Below, in pieces: positions 22,971 to 34,340 of a stretch of 64,000 nt of DNA (within the stretch, counting starts at the first letter, position 1; each line of letters begins with the position of its first letter). Source of the DNA: Platanthera guangdongensis (lineage: Eukaryota > Streptophyta > Magnoliopsida > Asparagales > Orchidaceae); the NCBI GenBank assembly GCA_039583875.1, contig CM077161.1, positions 59,463,885 through 59,527,884 of the forward strand, in the 5' to 3' direction. The position numbers and the translations under genes were made by a program. A model generated the notes under the pieces. That model did no database searches. It was not told the origin of the DNA and saw only the letters and a program-made list of their open reading frames with translations.

Positions 22971-23514
22971 CTCGAGTGGTGAGCTGCTACTCGAGTATAT
23001 GCTGCTTCTACTCGAGTAAGTCATATTTTAACTCGAGTAATGGGTCTCTACTCGAGTATATTATGTTACTACTCGAGTAGGTATGTTACTACTCGAGTAT
23101 ATATGTTGTTACTCGAGTAGATATGCTGTTACTCGAGTAGGTATGCTGCCACTCGAGTAGGCTGTTTCGGTTTACGTTCAGACATCGTTTTGAGGGTCAA
23201 CACTATGTCGTATAAAAAACTGGTCAACATGAAATTTGTTCGTATCGACGAGTTCTACAACTTTCATGTTGACTATGTTGCGATTTGAAGTCGTTTTAAA
23301 CCCCTAATTTCATTTTTCCCGCTATACCTCGAGTGGTGAGCTGCTACTCGAGTATATGCTGCTTCTACTCGAGTAATTCATTTTTTTACTCGAGTAATGA
23401 GCCTCTACTCGAGTATATTGTGTTACTACTCGACTCGGTATGTTATTACTCGAGTAGGTATGCTGTTACTCGAGTAGGTATGCTGCTACTCGAGTAGGTA
23501 TGTTGTTACTCGAG
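22971..23514. repeat. ACTCGAGT palindrome arrays, 20-21 bp spacing
   Basis: CTCGAG, usually as TACTCGAGTA, occurs at 22971, 22990, 23011, 23032, 23051, 23072, 23092, 23112, 23132 and 23152. It returns at about 23329, 23347, 23368, 23389, 23408, 23449, 23469, 23489 and 23509. One copy at about 23429 is damaged. Spacing is 19-21 bp, close to two helical turns. The matching arrays in the 3' LTR lie at about 31815-32380. Confidence 0.95.
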
Positions 23515-23714
23515 TAGGCTGTTTCTGTCTGCGTTCAGAGGCCGTTTTGACGGTCAAAACGGCATCGTATCAAAAATGGTCAACATAAAATTTGTTCGTC
23601 TCGACGAGATCTACAACTTTCATGGTGACGACCTTTTTATTTGAAGTTATCCTAGATCTCTATTTTGGGTTCCCGCAAAACTGCTCGAAATAAATCATTT
23701 TTGACAAAACTTTT

Positions 23715-23715
<1 letters not shown>

Positions 23716-23804
<89 letters not shown>
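23716..23804. repeat. (TA)n microsatellite in the 5' LTR
   Basis: About 42 TA units following TTTTTATATAA. It falls in the segment missing from the 3' LTR. It may contain or replace the LTR TATA box. Confidence 0.95.
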
Positions 23805-23806
<2 letters not shown>

Positions 23807-25739
23807 TTGGACTTAGATTTTAGAACCAAACTTCATCTTCTCCGTTATTTTTTCTCCCGAACCAGAGCAGCGAGCGCGAGAGAGAGTTTCTTTTTCATGA
23901 ATCTTCCTGTGGCCGCTGACGGTTCTCCGGTGCTCGAAATCTTCAACCGAACTTAGATCCGGAAAGCTCTCGCCGAGAGCTACGCTATCGTGGTAATTTC
24001 TTCCTCATTCCTTGAGTTTTTTTCATTAGGGTTTTTCGGCCCTAATCCCTTTTCCGCCATTTTTGTCTAGATCTCAACTTCTCCCGCATCCTTTTTGCCC
24101 CGACCTACGACGTGGAGTGATTCGGTGGATTTTTTCCGGTAAAAACTAAGGCAAGTGGCGGTTTCTCCTCTTTTCTCCTTGTATGATTCGATGGTAACGT
24201 CTATGTTTTCATGTTCCCTAAAATTTTCTACACTTATTCTTCCAAATTATTGCTATGATTAATCGCTTTGTTGATCACATGTTGTTATGTTGTTTTGCCA
24301 TGATAAACTTGAACTTGTCTATTTATATTTAATCGTCCTTGAAGTGTCTTATCGATGGCTTAAGTGCCCTAGCTCTCGTTATCAAACGTATTAGAGTTTA
24401 ACTAGGTTTGTAAATCAGTCCTAAGGGTTGATCAACCATGTCCGGAATCTAGTAATGTCAAGTAGACTTTGTCGAGCCAAATCCTGAGGTATTTGTGTTG
24501 TGGTTTTTTTTGGGTTTCTTGAATGCGGGTGTTAGTGGACGATTTCACCTCCGCAGTGTTTGTTACCTTCATTAGTGCCCTGTGGAAGTCTACCTGGTTT
24601 TTGGATGTCTGCGCTGTATGGTGGAGAGCATGAGACTCCCTCGCAGTTAGACGGATTGTATATCCGTTGTTTTGGGTGGTGTGTCCAAGAGTGACCACTT
24701 CGCCTGCGTTTTTTGGTGGTGCGTCCAAGAGTGACCACTTCGCCGTGATTTTGGGTAGGGTCGACCACAAGTGCCTAATGAAGGTTTTGTTTTTTTTTTC
24801 TTCCTGGGGAAATATTTATGTAATCACCTTATAGCCTTGTGCGTCTGGTGTACTCTTGTGGAACGTGGCAAGTCACGTAGGAGTTCTCTTCCTATTGATG
24901 CCCTGTTTCTTTTGAACTTTGCTTTAGTACTTTTGGTCTTGGGCTGGTACCCCTGTTGACCTTTGTTTATTTTGGCTTATTATTTTTTCCTGCCACTACT
25001 TGTACCTTCTTGTTGAGGTATTCTGTCTTTGGAATGCCTCAGGTTCAGAGTTGTAGCAGGTAGCAGTGCTGGTTTTGGAGTTTTCTGGCGGCAGTATTGG
25101 TCGTGGTTGTTGCCACGTCTTAGCGAGGTAGTTTGTTGGATTTTTTTAGTTTTACTAGTTCAGACATACTTTTGTTCATGGGTTCGTGTCAGTTTGTTGG
25201 AGCCCACTGATTTTGTTAGTTGTTGATACTTGTTAGCTGCTCATTTATTTAAAAGTGGATGCGGTTTACTTGCTCTTTGGGAGGATTTATGCTAGTAATG
25301 CATGTTAGGTATTTTCAACTATAAAATCTACTATTACTTCATACATTACATGATTTGAAACTCTAACCCGTTATTTTTTTTAGCGGCCGTAAAAGATATC
25401 TTTCCTACTATAATAAATTTAGAGTGCTGCATGGCATGAGTTGTCCTTTGGGGATGTTTATTCTCATGTAGGATGTTTGAGTCAATCTAAACAAGTATTT
25501 TTCCGTAGCGTATAACCATATTTTGATTCGTGGACTAAATGAGCCACTAAGCCGAGGGATACGGCTAACTGTTGCACTTAACTGATTTTCCTTAAAATAA
25601 CTTAAAGGATCTTTCTCCGTGATTAAGTAGGTTTTTGCCTGAGCGTCCGCAGTTATCCCCTGCTGACGTGGCATCATGACACGTATTTTCCCTTACTCTG
25701 ATAAGCTATTTATTTGGTGAAAATGCGGTTTGTGACAGT

Positions 25740-25750
25740 TGGTATCAGAG
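25740..25750 (+). promoter_or_regulatory. Primer binding site (tRNA-Met)
   Basis: TGGTATCAGAG, two bases after the LTR end at 25737. A standard initiator tRNA-Met PBS. Confidence 0.92.
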
Positions 25751-25905
25751 GGAGGTTACTTGACAATTTGTTGGGCAACCTTCCTTGTTGGTATTAGGTG
25801 TTTAGCATCATATCATACCACACACTGATATGTCATCAACACGTATCGGCTGAAGCACGAACACTACACTCATAGCATAACATGAAGTATATGGGGACTA
25901 TTATA

Positions 25906-26061
25906 TAGTATGGGATGCATAATATGTGTATGTATATGGCTCCACCTTAGGGGCAACATATGAGGGTTATGTAGTATGGGATGCATAATCTCACCACATG
26001 AATGCGACTAGCATGTTTCTTTTTTGTTGCATGAGAATGTCATGTAGTATGGGATGCATAA
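25906..26061 (+). repeat. Three direct repeats in the leader
   Basis: TAGTATGGGATGCATAA occurs three times, starting near 25906, 25972 and 26044, in the untranslated leader between PBS and gag. Fragments with GCATAAC recur to about 26160. The rest of the leader (25751-26419) shows no gene. Such leader repeats could relate to RNA packaging or dimerisation, but that is inference. Confidence 0.75.
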
Positions 26062-26419
26062 CATTTTCATACATACGCCGCTCATAACATGCATTAGGGC
26101 CTTTTTAGAATGCATAGCACCATCATGCATAACATAACATTGCATAAGCACAACGTGTTAAGCTAAAGATTTGCGGGATGACATATGTACACACATGGTT
26201 TTAAATCAGAAAACGAATATGAATACATGCATTCATGTCATAGGCACAAGAGTCAATAGGATGAGAGGATATCATCCTAAGTAAGACATAGCGTCATTAT
26301 CAAAATTCCAGAGCAAGTTGTAGCGTAAGCAAGTTTCTTTTAGGTATGGTCTGAACTAGTTGCGTGGCTTTATTGTAAGCAAGGATTTTGATCAGTTGTT
26401 CGTTTGATTTTTTTTAGAA

Positions 26420-27637
26420 ATGTCGCCAAAGCGTCCTGCGACGAGGTCGACTCTCCAGTCGGAGGGTGAGTCATCAGGTGCGCAAAGCGATGCGCTTATC
26501 GAGAGTCTGCGTCAGAGCAATGATGCTCTATCAAGGTAAGTAGTTACGATGCAATCGCAAATTGAGTTCTTATTGTCTGCCGCTCCCGCGCAGCAACCCT
26601 TAATGCAAGAGCCTGCCTTGGGCCAAGCTGTGCCCGATTCCCCTACTCCTCTGGTGGCCCCGATGCTGATACCCCCAGAAATGAATTTCATATCGCACTT
26701 CCGACGATTGGGACCTCCCACCTACGACGGGAGTGCTGACTTTATGATTTTAGATGATTGGATCATCTCCATCGAGGAGATGTTTTCATATTCCGGAATT
26801 CTAGATGCCCAGCGAGTGATGATTGCAGCCTATTAGTTAAAAGGTCTAGCGAAGAGTTGGTGGATTCGGGAAAGAGAGAGCCTGAAGGAAGGCTATACTT
26901 GGGAATCTTTTAAGAAAATGTTGCTGAAAAAGTTTCTACCCTCGGTCGAGCAAGACCGCCTGATGAATAACTTCATGTATCTAAAGCAGAGACAGCTCAC
27001 CGTAAGCGAGTACGAGATTGAGTTTAGCAAACTGAGCAGGTTTGCTCCAGATTTGGTAGCTTCTGAGGAGGGTAGAGTGAAACGTTTCTTGGGAGGACTA
27101 AGAAGCGATGTCCAGTAGTTGGCATGCTCTTACCAAGCTGAAAGTTATGCTGAAGCAGTGGAAGCCGCTTTAAAAGTGGAGGCGATTGAAAACGCCAAGA
27201 ATCGCGGTACTGTGGCAAGGAAGGAGAAAAGAAAAGGTGTTGAGGATGGTAGCTCCAGGGCATTTGGCCCTTATTCGAAGAAGAAAAGTAAGGATATGTG
27301 TAGCTTCTGTGGTCGACCTGGCCACCCCTACGAAAGGTGCTTCAAGAGGACTGCAACCCTGAAGCAGCAGTAGGTGCATTCCATCCAAGGTGCACCCAAG
27401 GGAGAGCTTGTGTGCTCATTCTGTGTAAGGAAGCGTCATGATGTGACTCGTTGCTGGATGAAAGAAAGGGTTTGCTTCCAGTGTGGGCAGAAGGGACACC
27501 AGAATTCTTCGTGCCCCCAGGCTCAGCCCCCACTGCAGCCTGCCCCACTTCGAGCTCTACTGCCACCGCTAAGCCTGGATAAAGGAAAGGGAAAGCTAAA
27601 CGTGATGACCAGTGAGGAAGCCCAAACCTCTACGTAA
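26420..27637 (+). pseudogene. Tekay gag with four internal stops
   Basis: The frame begins ATG TCG CCA AAG at 26420 (MSPKRPATRSTLQSEG), directly after a T-rich stretch. It stays in one frame to 27637 apart from stops at 26537 (TAA), 26834, 27116 and 27371 (all TAG). Capsid sequence is clear: PPTYDGSADFMILDDWI, SWWIRERESLKEGYTWESF, KRFLGGLRSDVQ. Two zinc-binding motifs follow: CSFCGRPGHPYERC and a classical CFQCGQKGHQNSSC near 27475-27516. Each TAG sits where CAG or a similar codon would be expected, and the frame is otherwise preserved. Confidence 0.92.
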
Positions 27638-27647
27638 GTGATATCAG

Positions 27648-27731
27648 GTTAGCCTCAGTTTAATTTATCCTTATTAATTATCCTTGTTGCCCAAGTTATT
27701 ATTCGTTTAGTTACGTATGTTACGGTTTTAG
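27648..27731 (+). other. Intron-like 84-bp insert at the gag-protease joint
   Basis: Between V-I-S-G and E-F-K-V, which read smoothly into the protease, lie 84 bp starting GT (CAG|GTTAGC) and ending AG (GGTTTTAG|GG). The insert is AT-rich, has an internal in-frame TAG at 27650 and is a multiple of three. Its removal keeps the frame. Size and composition suit a short plant intron, but no transcript evidence exists here. It could equally be a small insertion. Confidence 0.5.
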
Positions 27732-30700
27732 GGGAGTTTAAGGTGCGGAATAGGTGGGCGCGCATTCTTTTCGATTCGGGTGCCACCCATTCCTTTGTGG
27801 CCCGAAGATTTGTTGATAATCACCGTCTGAGTGTCGACCAATTAGGAGGCTCCTTCAATGTCAAGCTCCCTTCCGGTGATTCGGTGATATCTAACCAAGG
27901 AGTTCTGAGATGCCCTATTCGTCTTGGCAATTTTCTGGCATATGCAGATCTGATGATTTTGGATCTGTCTGATTTTGACGTGATTCTGGGCATGGACTGG
28001 CTGTCCAATTATGATGCGGTCATCCAGTGCTAGGCTAAGCGATTGGATTTCAGAATGGACGACGGACAACCTATGAGCGTCTATGGATTTCAGGACAGAG
28101 TTTTTCCTGTCATTTCTGCGGTACGTGCTTATCGTGCTATAGAGTCTGATTGCGAGGCATTTTTGGTTTCTATTTCTGCTCTGGAAACAGCTTTTGTTAC
28201 GCCACGTCTTGAGGATGTCTCGGTGGTGCAAGAGTTTCCAGATGTCTTTCCTGATAGTCTTCCAGGACTTCCTCCTGAAAGGGAGATAGATTTTGTGATA
28301 GACCTCGAACCGGGCACTCGTCCCTTGCTAAAGCACCGTACCGTATGGCTCCGCGTGAGTTGGACGAGTTGCGTACTCAGCTCGATGAGTTGCTGAGGTG
28401 TGGTTTTATTAGGCCAAGTACTTCTCCATGGGGTGCTCCTGTTTTGTTCGTCAAGAAGAAAGATTGATCGATGAGACTTTGCATCGATTATAGGGAATTG
28501 AATAAGGTAACAATTAAGAATAGATATCCCCTGTCAAGGATTGATGATTTGTTTGACCAATTGCGTGGTAGCTCGGTATTTTCAAAGATCGATCTTCGCT
28601 CAGGCTACCACCAGTTGAGAATTCGAGAGGCAGATATTCCTCGAACCGCTTTTCGTTCACGACATGGACATTATGAGTTTCTGGTGATGTCTTTTGGTTT
28701 AACCAATGCACCTTCTGCCTTCATGGATTTGATGAATCGGGTGTTTAAGGATTTCTTAGACCGATTTGTTATTGTGTTCATAGATGATGTCTTGGTGTAT
28801 TCTCGCAATGTTGAGGAGCATACTCAGCATTTGCGTCTGGTTTTGTCGACCCTAAGGGAGCATAAGTTATATGCGAAGTTAAGCAAGTGTGAGTTTTGGC
28901 TAGCTCAGGTGTCCTTTCTGGGTCATGTGGTAAGTAAGGACGGTATTTCTGTAGACCCGACCAAGATTTCTGCGGTACTGGAGTGGGAGAGACCTTCTAC
29001 GCCGAAGGTGATTAGGAGTTTCTTAGGCCTAGCTGGCTATTACAGAATATTCGTGGAACGATTTTCAGTGTTGTCTACTCCTCTAACTAGACTTACTCAG
29101 AAGAATACTGCTTTCATTTGGAGTGATAAATATGAAGAGCCTTTCCAAGAGCTAAAGAAGAGATTATGTACTGCTCCGATTTTAACCTTACCTACTGAAG
29201 GAGTTGAGTATGTTGTGTATGTCGATGCATCACATATCGGACTTGGTTGCGTTTTAATGCAAGATGGTAAGGTGATTACGCATGGATCGAGACAACTAAA
29301 GATCCACGAGAGAAACTATCCGACGCACGATTTGGAGTTTGCTGCCGTAATTTATACACTGAAGCTCTAGAGACACTTATTATATGGCGCGATGAGCAAG
29401 ATCTATACTGACCATAAGAGTTTGAAGTACGTCTTCACTCAGAAAGAACTAAATCTGCGCCAGCGTCGGTGGTTAGAATATTTGGCGGATTATGAAGTGG
29501 AAATTTTCTATCATCCAGGAAAGGCTAATGTAGTAGCCGATGCCTTGAGTAGGAAGACCGCTAAGATTTTTAATCTATCGGTGCAGTCCTTGATAGAAGA
29601 ATTTTTGTTGATGGATATTGAGGTTGGGAGTAGTACTGTGCCTAGTAGTCTAGAAGCAGAAGAACCCTCTTGGATTTCCCTTACTCGAGCACATTAGAAG
29701 GATGATCCAGATTTGTTACATCTCTGGAATAGAACGGTGAAGGGAGAGCTACCTGATTTCTCTGTGGACGAGTTGGACACCCTGAAGTATCGGGGTAGAT
29801 TTTGCGTCCCTGCCTTTGGCGATATTCGAGCTAAGATCTGTGCTGAAGCTCGTGGTTCCAGTGTGGCCTACAACCCTGGTTCCATAAAGATGTATAAAGA
29901 TCTAAAGCAAATTATTTGGTGGTCAGGGATGATGAATGACATCGCCAGGTTTGTATCGGAATGTTATACATGTCAGCGTGTTAAGGCTGATCACAGAAGG
30001 CCTGGTGGTAAGCTGACACCGCTTGATATTCCAAGTTGGAAATGGGAAAGTATTTCAATGGATTTCATCACCGGTCTGCCAAAATCTCCCCGTGGGCATG
30101 ACTCTGTTTGGGTGATAGTCGACAGATTGACAAAGTGTGCTCACTTTGTGCCATTTAAGATTGGGTACTCGATGAAGAAGATAACTAAGTTATATCTTGA
30201 AGAGATCATCAGGTTGCATGGTGTGCCTATTAGCATCGTATCAGATAGGGACTCTAGATTTACGTCTCGTTTTTGGAAGAGTTTACAGGAGGGGTTGAGT
30301 ACCGATTTAAGGTATTCCACCGCCTATCATCCGCAGACTAATGGTCAGACGGAAAGAGTAAATCAAATCGTAGAAGATATGATCAGGTGTTATATTTTGG
30401 ATCATGGTGGTGCTTGGGATGAGCGTCTCAGACTCATGGAGTTTGCTTACAATAACAGTTATCAAGAGAGTCTGCAGATGGCTCCGTTTGAGGCCTTGTA
30501 TGGGAGGCGTTGTAGAACCCCTCTATTTTGGGCTGAAGTTTGTGAGAGGCCGTTGTTAGGTCTGGAAGCTCTTGAAGAGATGAATTATGCTGTGACTCAT
30601 ATTCTAGAAAGGCTTCGTGTTGCTCAAGAGCGCTATGAGAAGTATGCTAATCTTCGAAGGGTCGATCTGGAGTTTGCGGTTGGAGACTTGGTGTTTCTGA

Positions 30701-31095
30701 AGGTTTCTCCAATGTCTGGTGTTAAAAGATTTGGTAGGAACCACAAGTTAGACCCCCGGTATGTGGGACCTTTCCAGATTCTTGAGCGCATCGGAGTGTC
30801 GGCTTATAGGTTGGAATTGCCTGCGACCTTCCCTGGTGTCCATGATGTGTTCCATGTGAGCTAGTTGCGGAAATGTGTTCGTAATGATCGTCAAGTCCTC
30901 GACTCGATACCCCAGATTCAGCCCAACCTTACTAATGTGTAAGAACCTGTTCGTGTTCTGGATTTTCAAGAGCGGGTGTTGCGGAGAAAGACCATCCCTA
31001 TGGTAAAGATTCTTTGGAGAAATCAAGACGTCGAGAGCGCGACGTGGGAATTGGAATCGGTGATGAGGGGATCTCACCCGCACCTCTTCTCTTAG
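27732..31095 (+). pseudogene. Tekay pol: protease, RT, RNase H, integrase, chromodomain
   Basis: Protease ILFDSGATHSFVARRF lies near 27766. The frame shifts by one base near 28330. RT has [20 protein letters not shown], an F-I-D-D catalytic box at 28777-28788 and [12 protein letters not shown]. RNase H has [29 protein letters not shown] and IYTDHKSL. Integrase has the zinc domain (SECYTCQRVK) and the D-D-E residues in [22 protein letters not shown] and [12 protein letters not shown]. The short chromodomain ends ATWELESVMRGSHPHLFS at 31095. Stops: 28031 TAG, 28466 TGA, 29368 TAG, 29695 TAG, 30862 TAG and a TAA near 30940. All catalytic residues remain. Confidence 0.95.
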
Positions 31096-31183
31096 TTTCA
31101 GGTATGTCGTTATGTTTTCAGTTATGTTTGATTTTATCGTTTTGATTGGTTTTGGAGTTGTGTTAAGTTTCGGGACGAAACTT

Positions 31184-31196
31184 TTTTTAGGGGGAG
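31184..31196 (+). promoter_or_regulatory. Polypurine tract
   Basis: TTTTTAGGGGGAG, four bases (TGAC) before the 3' LTR. This is the usual plus-strand primer site. The minus-strand Tekay-like element has the same tract at 7037-7049. Confidence 0.75.
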
Positions 31197-31200
31197 TGAC

Positions 31201-34200
31201 TGTAATGCCCCCGATTTTTTTCGATGATTTTATTTGTTTGGGCAACGTCAGATTTATGACGTCGTGGCGTTACTTTTAACGTCGATTTGACGACGCAATG
31301 CCGTTAAGGTAATTTCGCGTCCGTGCGGTCGAGTAAGCCGAATTCTTGTTGTAATGAGAAGAATTTGCATTTGGAATTTAAGTTAAGTAATTTTGGACTG
31401 ACTCGTCAAGTTTCATCGCAATCCGAGCATTTTTGGAGTCTCGGCGCGCGATTGAAGTTTTGGATTGTTTATGTTCGTCGTATACTTCGAAGATTAATAT
31501 CTCGGGAATGGCTCATCGGATTCTGGTTTTGATTTCGCCGTTAGATTTGTAGCATTGGTGTTCGCATTCGGTGCAAGTTTCGTTTAATTCGGCGCTCGTT
31601 TGGGCTTCCGTGCTGAGTCTTCTCGAGAAGCTATGGTTCTACTCGATTAGCCCGTTTTAGATTTTACTCGGGCGCCGTTTTGAGGGTCAAAATGGCATTG
31701 TATCAAAACCTGGTCAACATGAAATTCGTTCGTCTCGACGATATCTACAACTTTCATGGTGACCACGTTTCGAATTGAAGGCGATTTGAACCCCTAATTC
31801 CATTGTTTCTGCAATAACTCGAGTGGTGAGCTGCTACTCGGGTATATGCTGCTTCTACTCGAATAATTCATGTTTTTACTCTAGTAATGAGCCTCTACTC
31901 GAGTATATTGTGTTACTACTCGATTAGGTATGTTATTACTCGAGTAGGTATGTTACTACTCGAGTAGGTATGCTGTTACTCTAGTAGGTATGCTGCTACT
32001 CGAGTAGGCTGTTTCGTTTTACGTTCAGACATCGTTTTGAGGGTCAAACCTGTGTCGTATCAAACAATGGTCAACATGAAATTTGTTCGTCCCGGCGAGC
32101 TCTACAACTTTCATGTTGACCACTTTTCGATTTGAGGTTGTTTTAAACCCCTAATTTCATTTTTCCCGCTATAACTTGAGTGGTGAGCTGCTACTCGAGT
32201 ATATGCTGCTTCTACTCGAGTAATTCATGTTTTTACTCGAGTAATGAGCCTCTACTCGAGTATATTGTGTTACTACTCGAGTAGGTATGTTATTACTCGA
32301 GTAGGTATGTTACTACTCGAGTAGCTATGTTGTTACTCGAGTAGGTATGCTGCTACTCGAGTAGGTATGTTGTTATTCAAGTATGTTGTTTCTGTCTGCG
32401 TTCAGAGGCCGTTTTGAGGGTAAAAACGGCATCGTATCAAAACATAGTCAACATGAAATTTGTTCGTCTCGATGAGAGAGAGAGTTCCTTTTTCATGAAT
32501 CTTCCGGTGGACGCCGACGGTTCTCCGGTGCTCAAAATCTTCAACCGAACTTAGATCCGGAAAGCTCTCACCGAGAGCTACGCTATCGTGATAATTTCTT
32601 CCCCATTCCTTGAGTTTTTTTTGTTAGTGTTTTTCGGCCCAAATCCCTTTTCCTCCATTTTTGTCTAGATCTCAACTTCTCCCGCATCCTTTTTGCCCCG
32701 ACCTACGACGTGGAGTGATTCGGTGGATTTTTTCCAGTAAAAACCAAAGCAAGTGGTGGTTTCTCCTCTTTTCTCCTTGTTTGATTCGATGCTAACGGCT
32801 ATGTTTTCATGTTCCCTAAAATTATCTACACTTATTCTTCCAAATTATTGCTATGATTAACCGCTTTGTTGATCACATGTTGTTATGTTGTTTTGCCATG
32901 ATAAACTTGAACTTGTCTATTTATGTTTAATCATCCTTGAAGTGTCTTATCGATGGCTTAAGTGCCTTAGCTCTCATTATCAAACGTATTAGAGTTTAAT
33001 TAGGGTTGTAAATCGGTCCTAAGGGTTGATCAACCATGTCCGGAATCTAGTAATGTCAAGTAGAGTTTGTCGAGCCAAATCCCGAGGTATTTGTGTTGTG
33101 GTTTTTTTTTGGGGTTTCTTGAATGCGGGTGTTAGTGGACGATTCCACCTCCACAGTGTTTGTTACCATCATTAGTGCCCTGTGGAAGTCTACCTGGTTT
33201 TCGGATGTCTGAGCTGTATGGTGGAGAGCATGAGACTCTCTCGCAGTTAGACGGATTGTATATCCATTGTTTTGGGTGGTGTGTACAAGAGTGACCACTT
33301 CGCCTACATTTTTTGGGTGGTGTGTCTAAGAGTGACCACTTCGCCGTGATTTTGGGTAGGGTCGACCATAGGTGCCTAATGAAGGTTTTGTTTTTTTCTT
33401 TCTGGGGAAATATTTATGTAGTCACCTTATAGCCTTGTGCGTCTGGTGTACTCTTGTGGAACGTGGCAAGTCACGTAGGGGTTCTCTTCCTGTTGATGTC
33501 CTGTTTCTTTTGTACTTTGCTTTAGTACTTTTGGTCTTGGGCTGGTGCCGCTGTTGACCTTTGTTTATTTTGGCTTATTACTTTTTCCTGCCACTACTTG
33601 TACCTTCTTGCTGAGGTGTTCTGTCTTTGGAATGCCTCAGGTTCAGAGTTGTAGCATGTAGCAGTGCTGGTTTTGGAGTTTTCTGGCGGCAGTGTTGGCC
33701 GTGGTTGTTGGCTCGTCTTAGCGAGGTAGTTTGTTGGTTTTTTTAGTTTTACTAGTTCAGATATACTTTTGTTCGTGGGTTCGTGTCAGTTTCTTGGCGC
33801 TCACTGATTTTGTTAGTTGTTGATACTTGCTAGCTGCTCATTTATTTAAAAGTGGATGTGGTTTACTTGCTCTTTGGGAGGATTTATGCTAGGAATGCAT
33901 GTTAGGTATTTTCAACTATAAAATCTACTACAATTACTTCATACATTACATGATTTGAAACCCTAACCCGTTATTTTTTTAGCGACCGTAAAAGCTATCT
34001 TTCCTACTATAATAAATTTAGAGTTCTGCATGGCATGAGTTGTCCTTTGGGGACGTTTATTCTCATGTAGGATGTTTGAGTCAATCTAAACAAGTATTTT
34101 TCCGCAGCGTATAACCATATTTTGATTCGTGGACTAAATGAGCCACTAAGCCGAGTGATTCGGCTAACTGTTGCACTTAACTGATTTTCCTTAAAATAAC

Positions 34201-34335
34201 TTAAAGGATCTTTCTCCATGATTAAGTAGTTTTTACCTGAGCGTCCGCAGTTATCCCCTGCTGACATGACATCATGACACGCATTTTCCGTTACTCTAAT
34301 AAGCTATTTATGTGGTGAAAATGCGGGTTGTGACA
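31201..34335 (+). repeat. 3' LTR of the Tekay element
   Basis: 3,135 bp, from TGTAATGCCCCC to TTGTGACA. It carries ACTCGAGT arrays at about 31815-32380 and two full inverted repeat units. At about 32475 it jumps from 'gtctcgatga' to 'gagagagag', skipping about 280 bp of the 5' copy that include the last inverted repeat arm and the TA tract. No gene. Confidence 0.93.
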
Positions 34336-34340
34336 ACTAC
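34336..34340. repeat. Target-site duplication ACTAC (right copy)
   Basis: Exact match to 22349-22353. Confidence 0.92.

Larger units (their letters stand above)
22354..25737 (+). repeat. 5' LTR of the Tekay element
   Basis: 3,384 bp, from TGTAACGCCCC to TTTGTGACA. It contains two ACTCGAGT arrays, three copies of an inverted repeat unit with a period of about 355 bp, and a (TA)n tract. It matches 31201-34335 except for a segment around 23600-23880 that the 3' LTR lacks. Its last ~150 bp resemble the minus-strand Tekay-like LTR (CAGTTATCCCCTGCT and flanks), so the two elements are related subfamilies. Confidence 0.93.
22354..34335 (+). mobile_element. Tekay/Del-type chromovirus, full-length, decayed coding
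   Basis: An 11,982-bp Ty3/gypsy element with both LTRs, PBS, polypurine tract and a perfect 5-bp TSD (ACTAC). Order is gag, protease, RT, RNase H, integrase and a short C-terminal chromodomain (ATWELESVMRG), the Tekay arrangement. It inserted into a minus-strand gypsy integrase gene. At least ten premature stops and one frameshift interrupt gag-pol, mostly TAG at positions where relatives have Gln or Trp codons. Confidence 0.95.

Noticed and set aside
22971..23514. CRISPR-like array (regular 20-bp spacing of a palindrome)
   Set aside because: The repeat is only 8-10 bp, spacers are near-identical rather than unique, and it lies in a plant LTR with no cas genes.
27634..27731. Intron using the stronger donor GTAAGT at 27634
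   Set aside because: Length 98 would shift the protease out of frame. The donor at 27648 keeps the frame and the conserved V-I-S-G.
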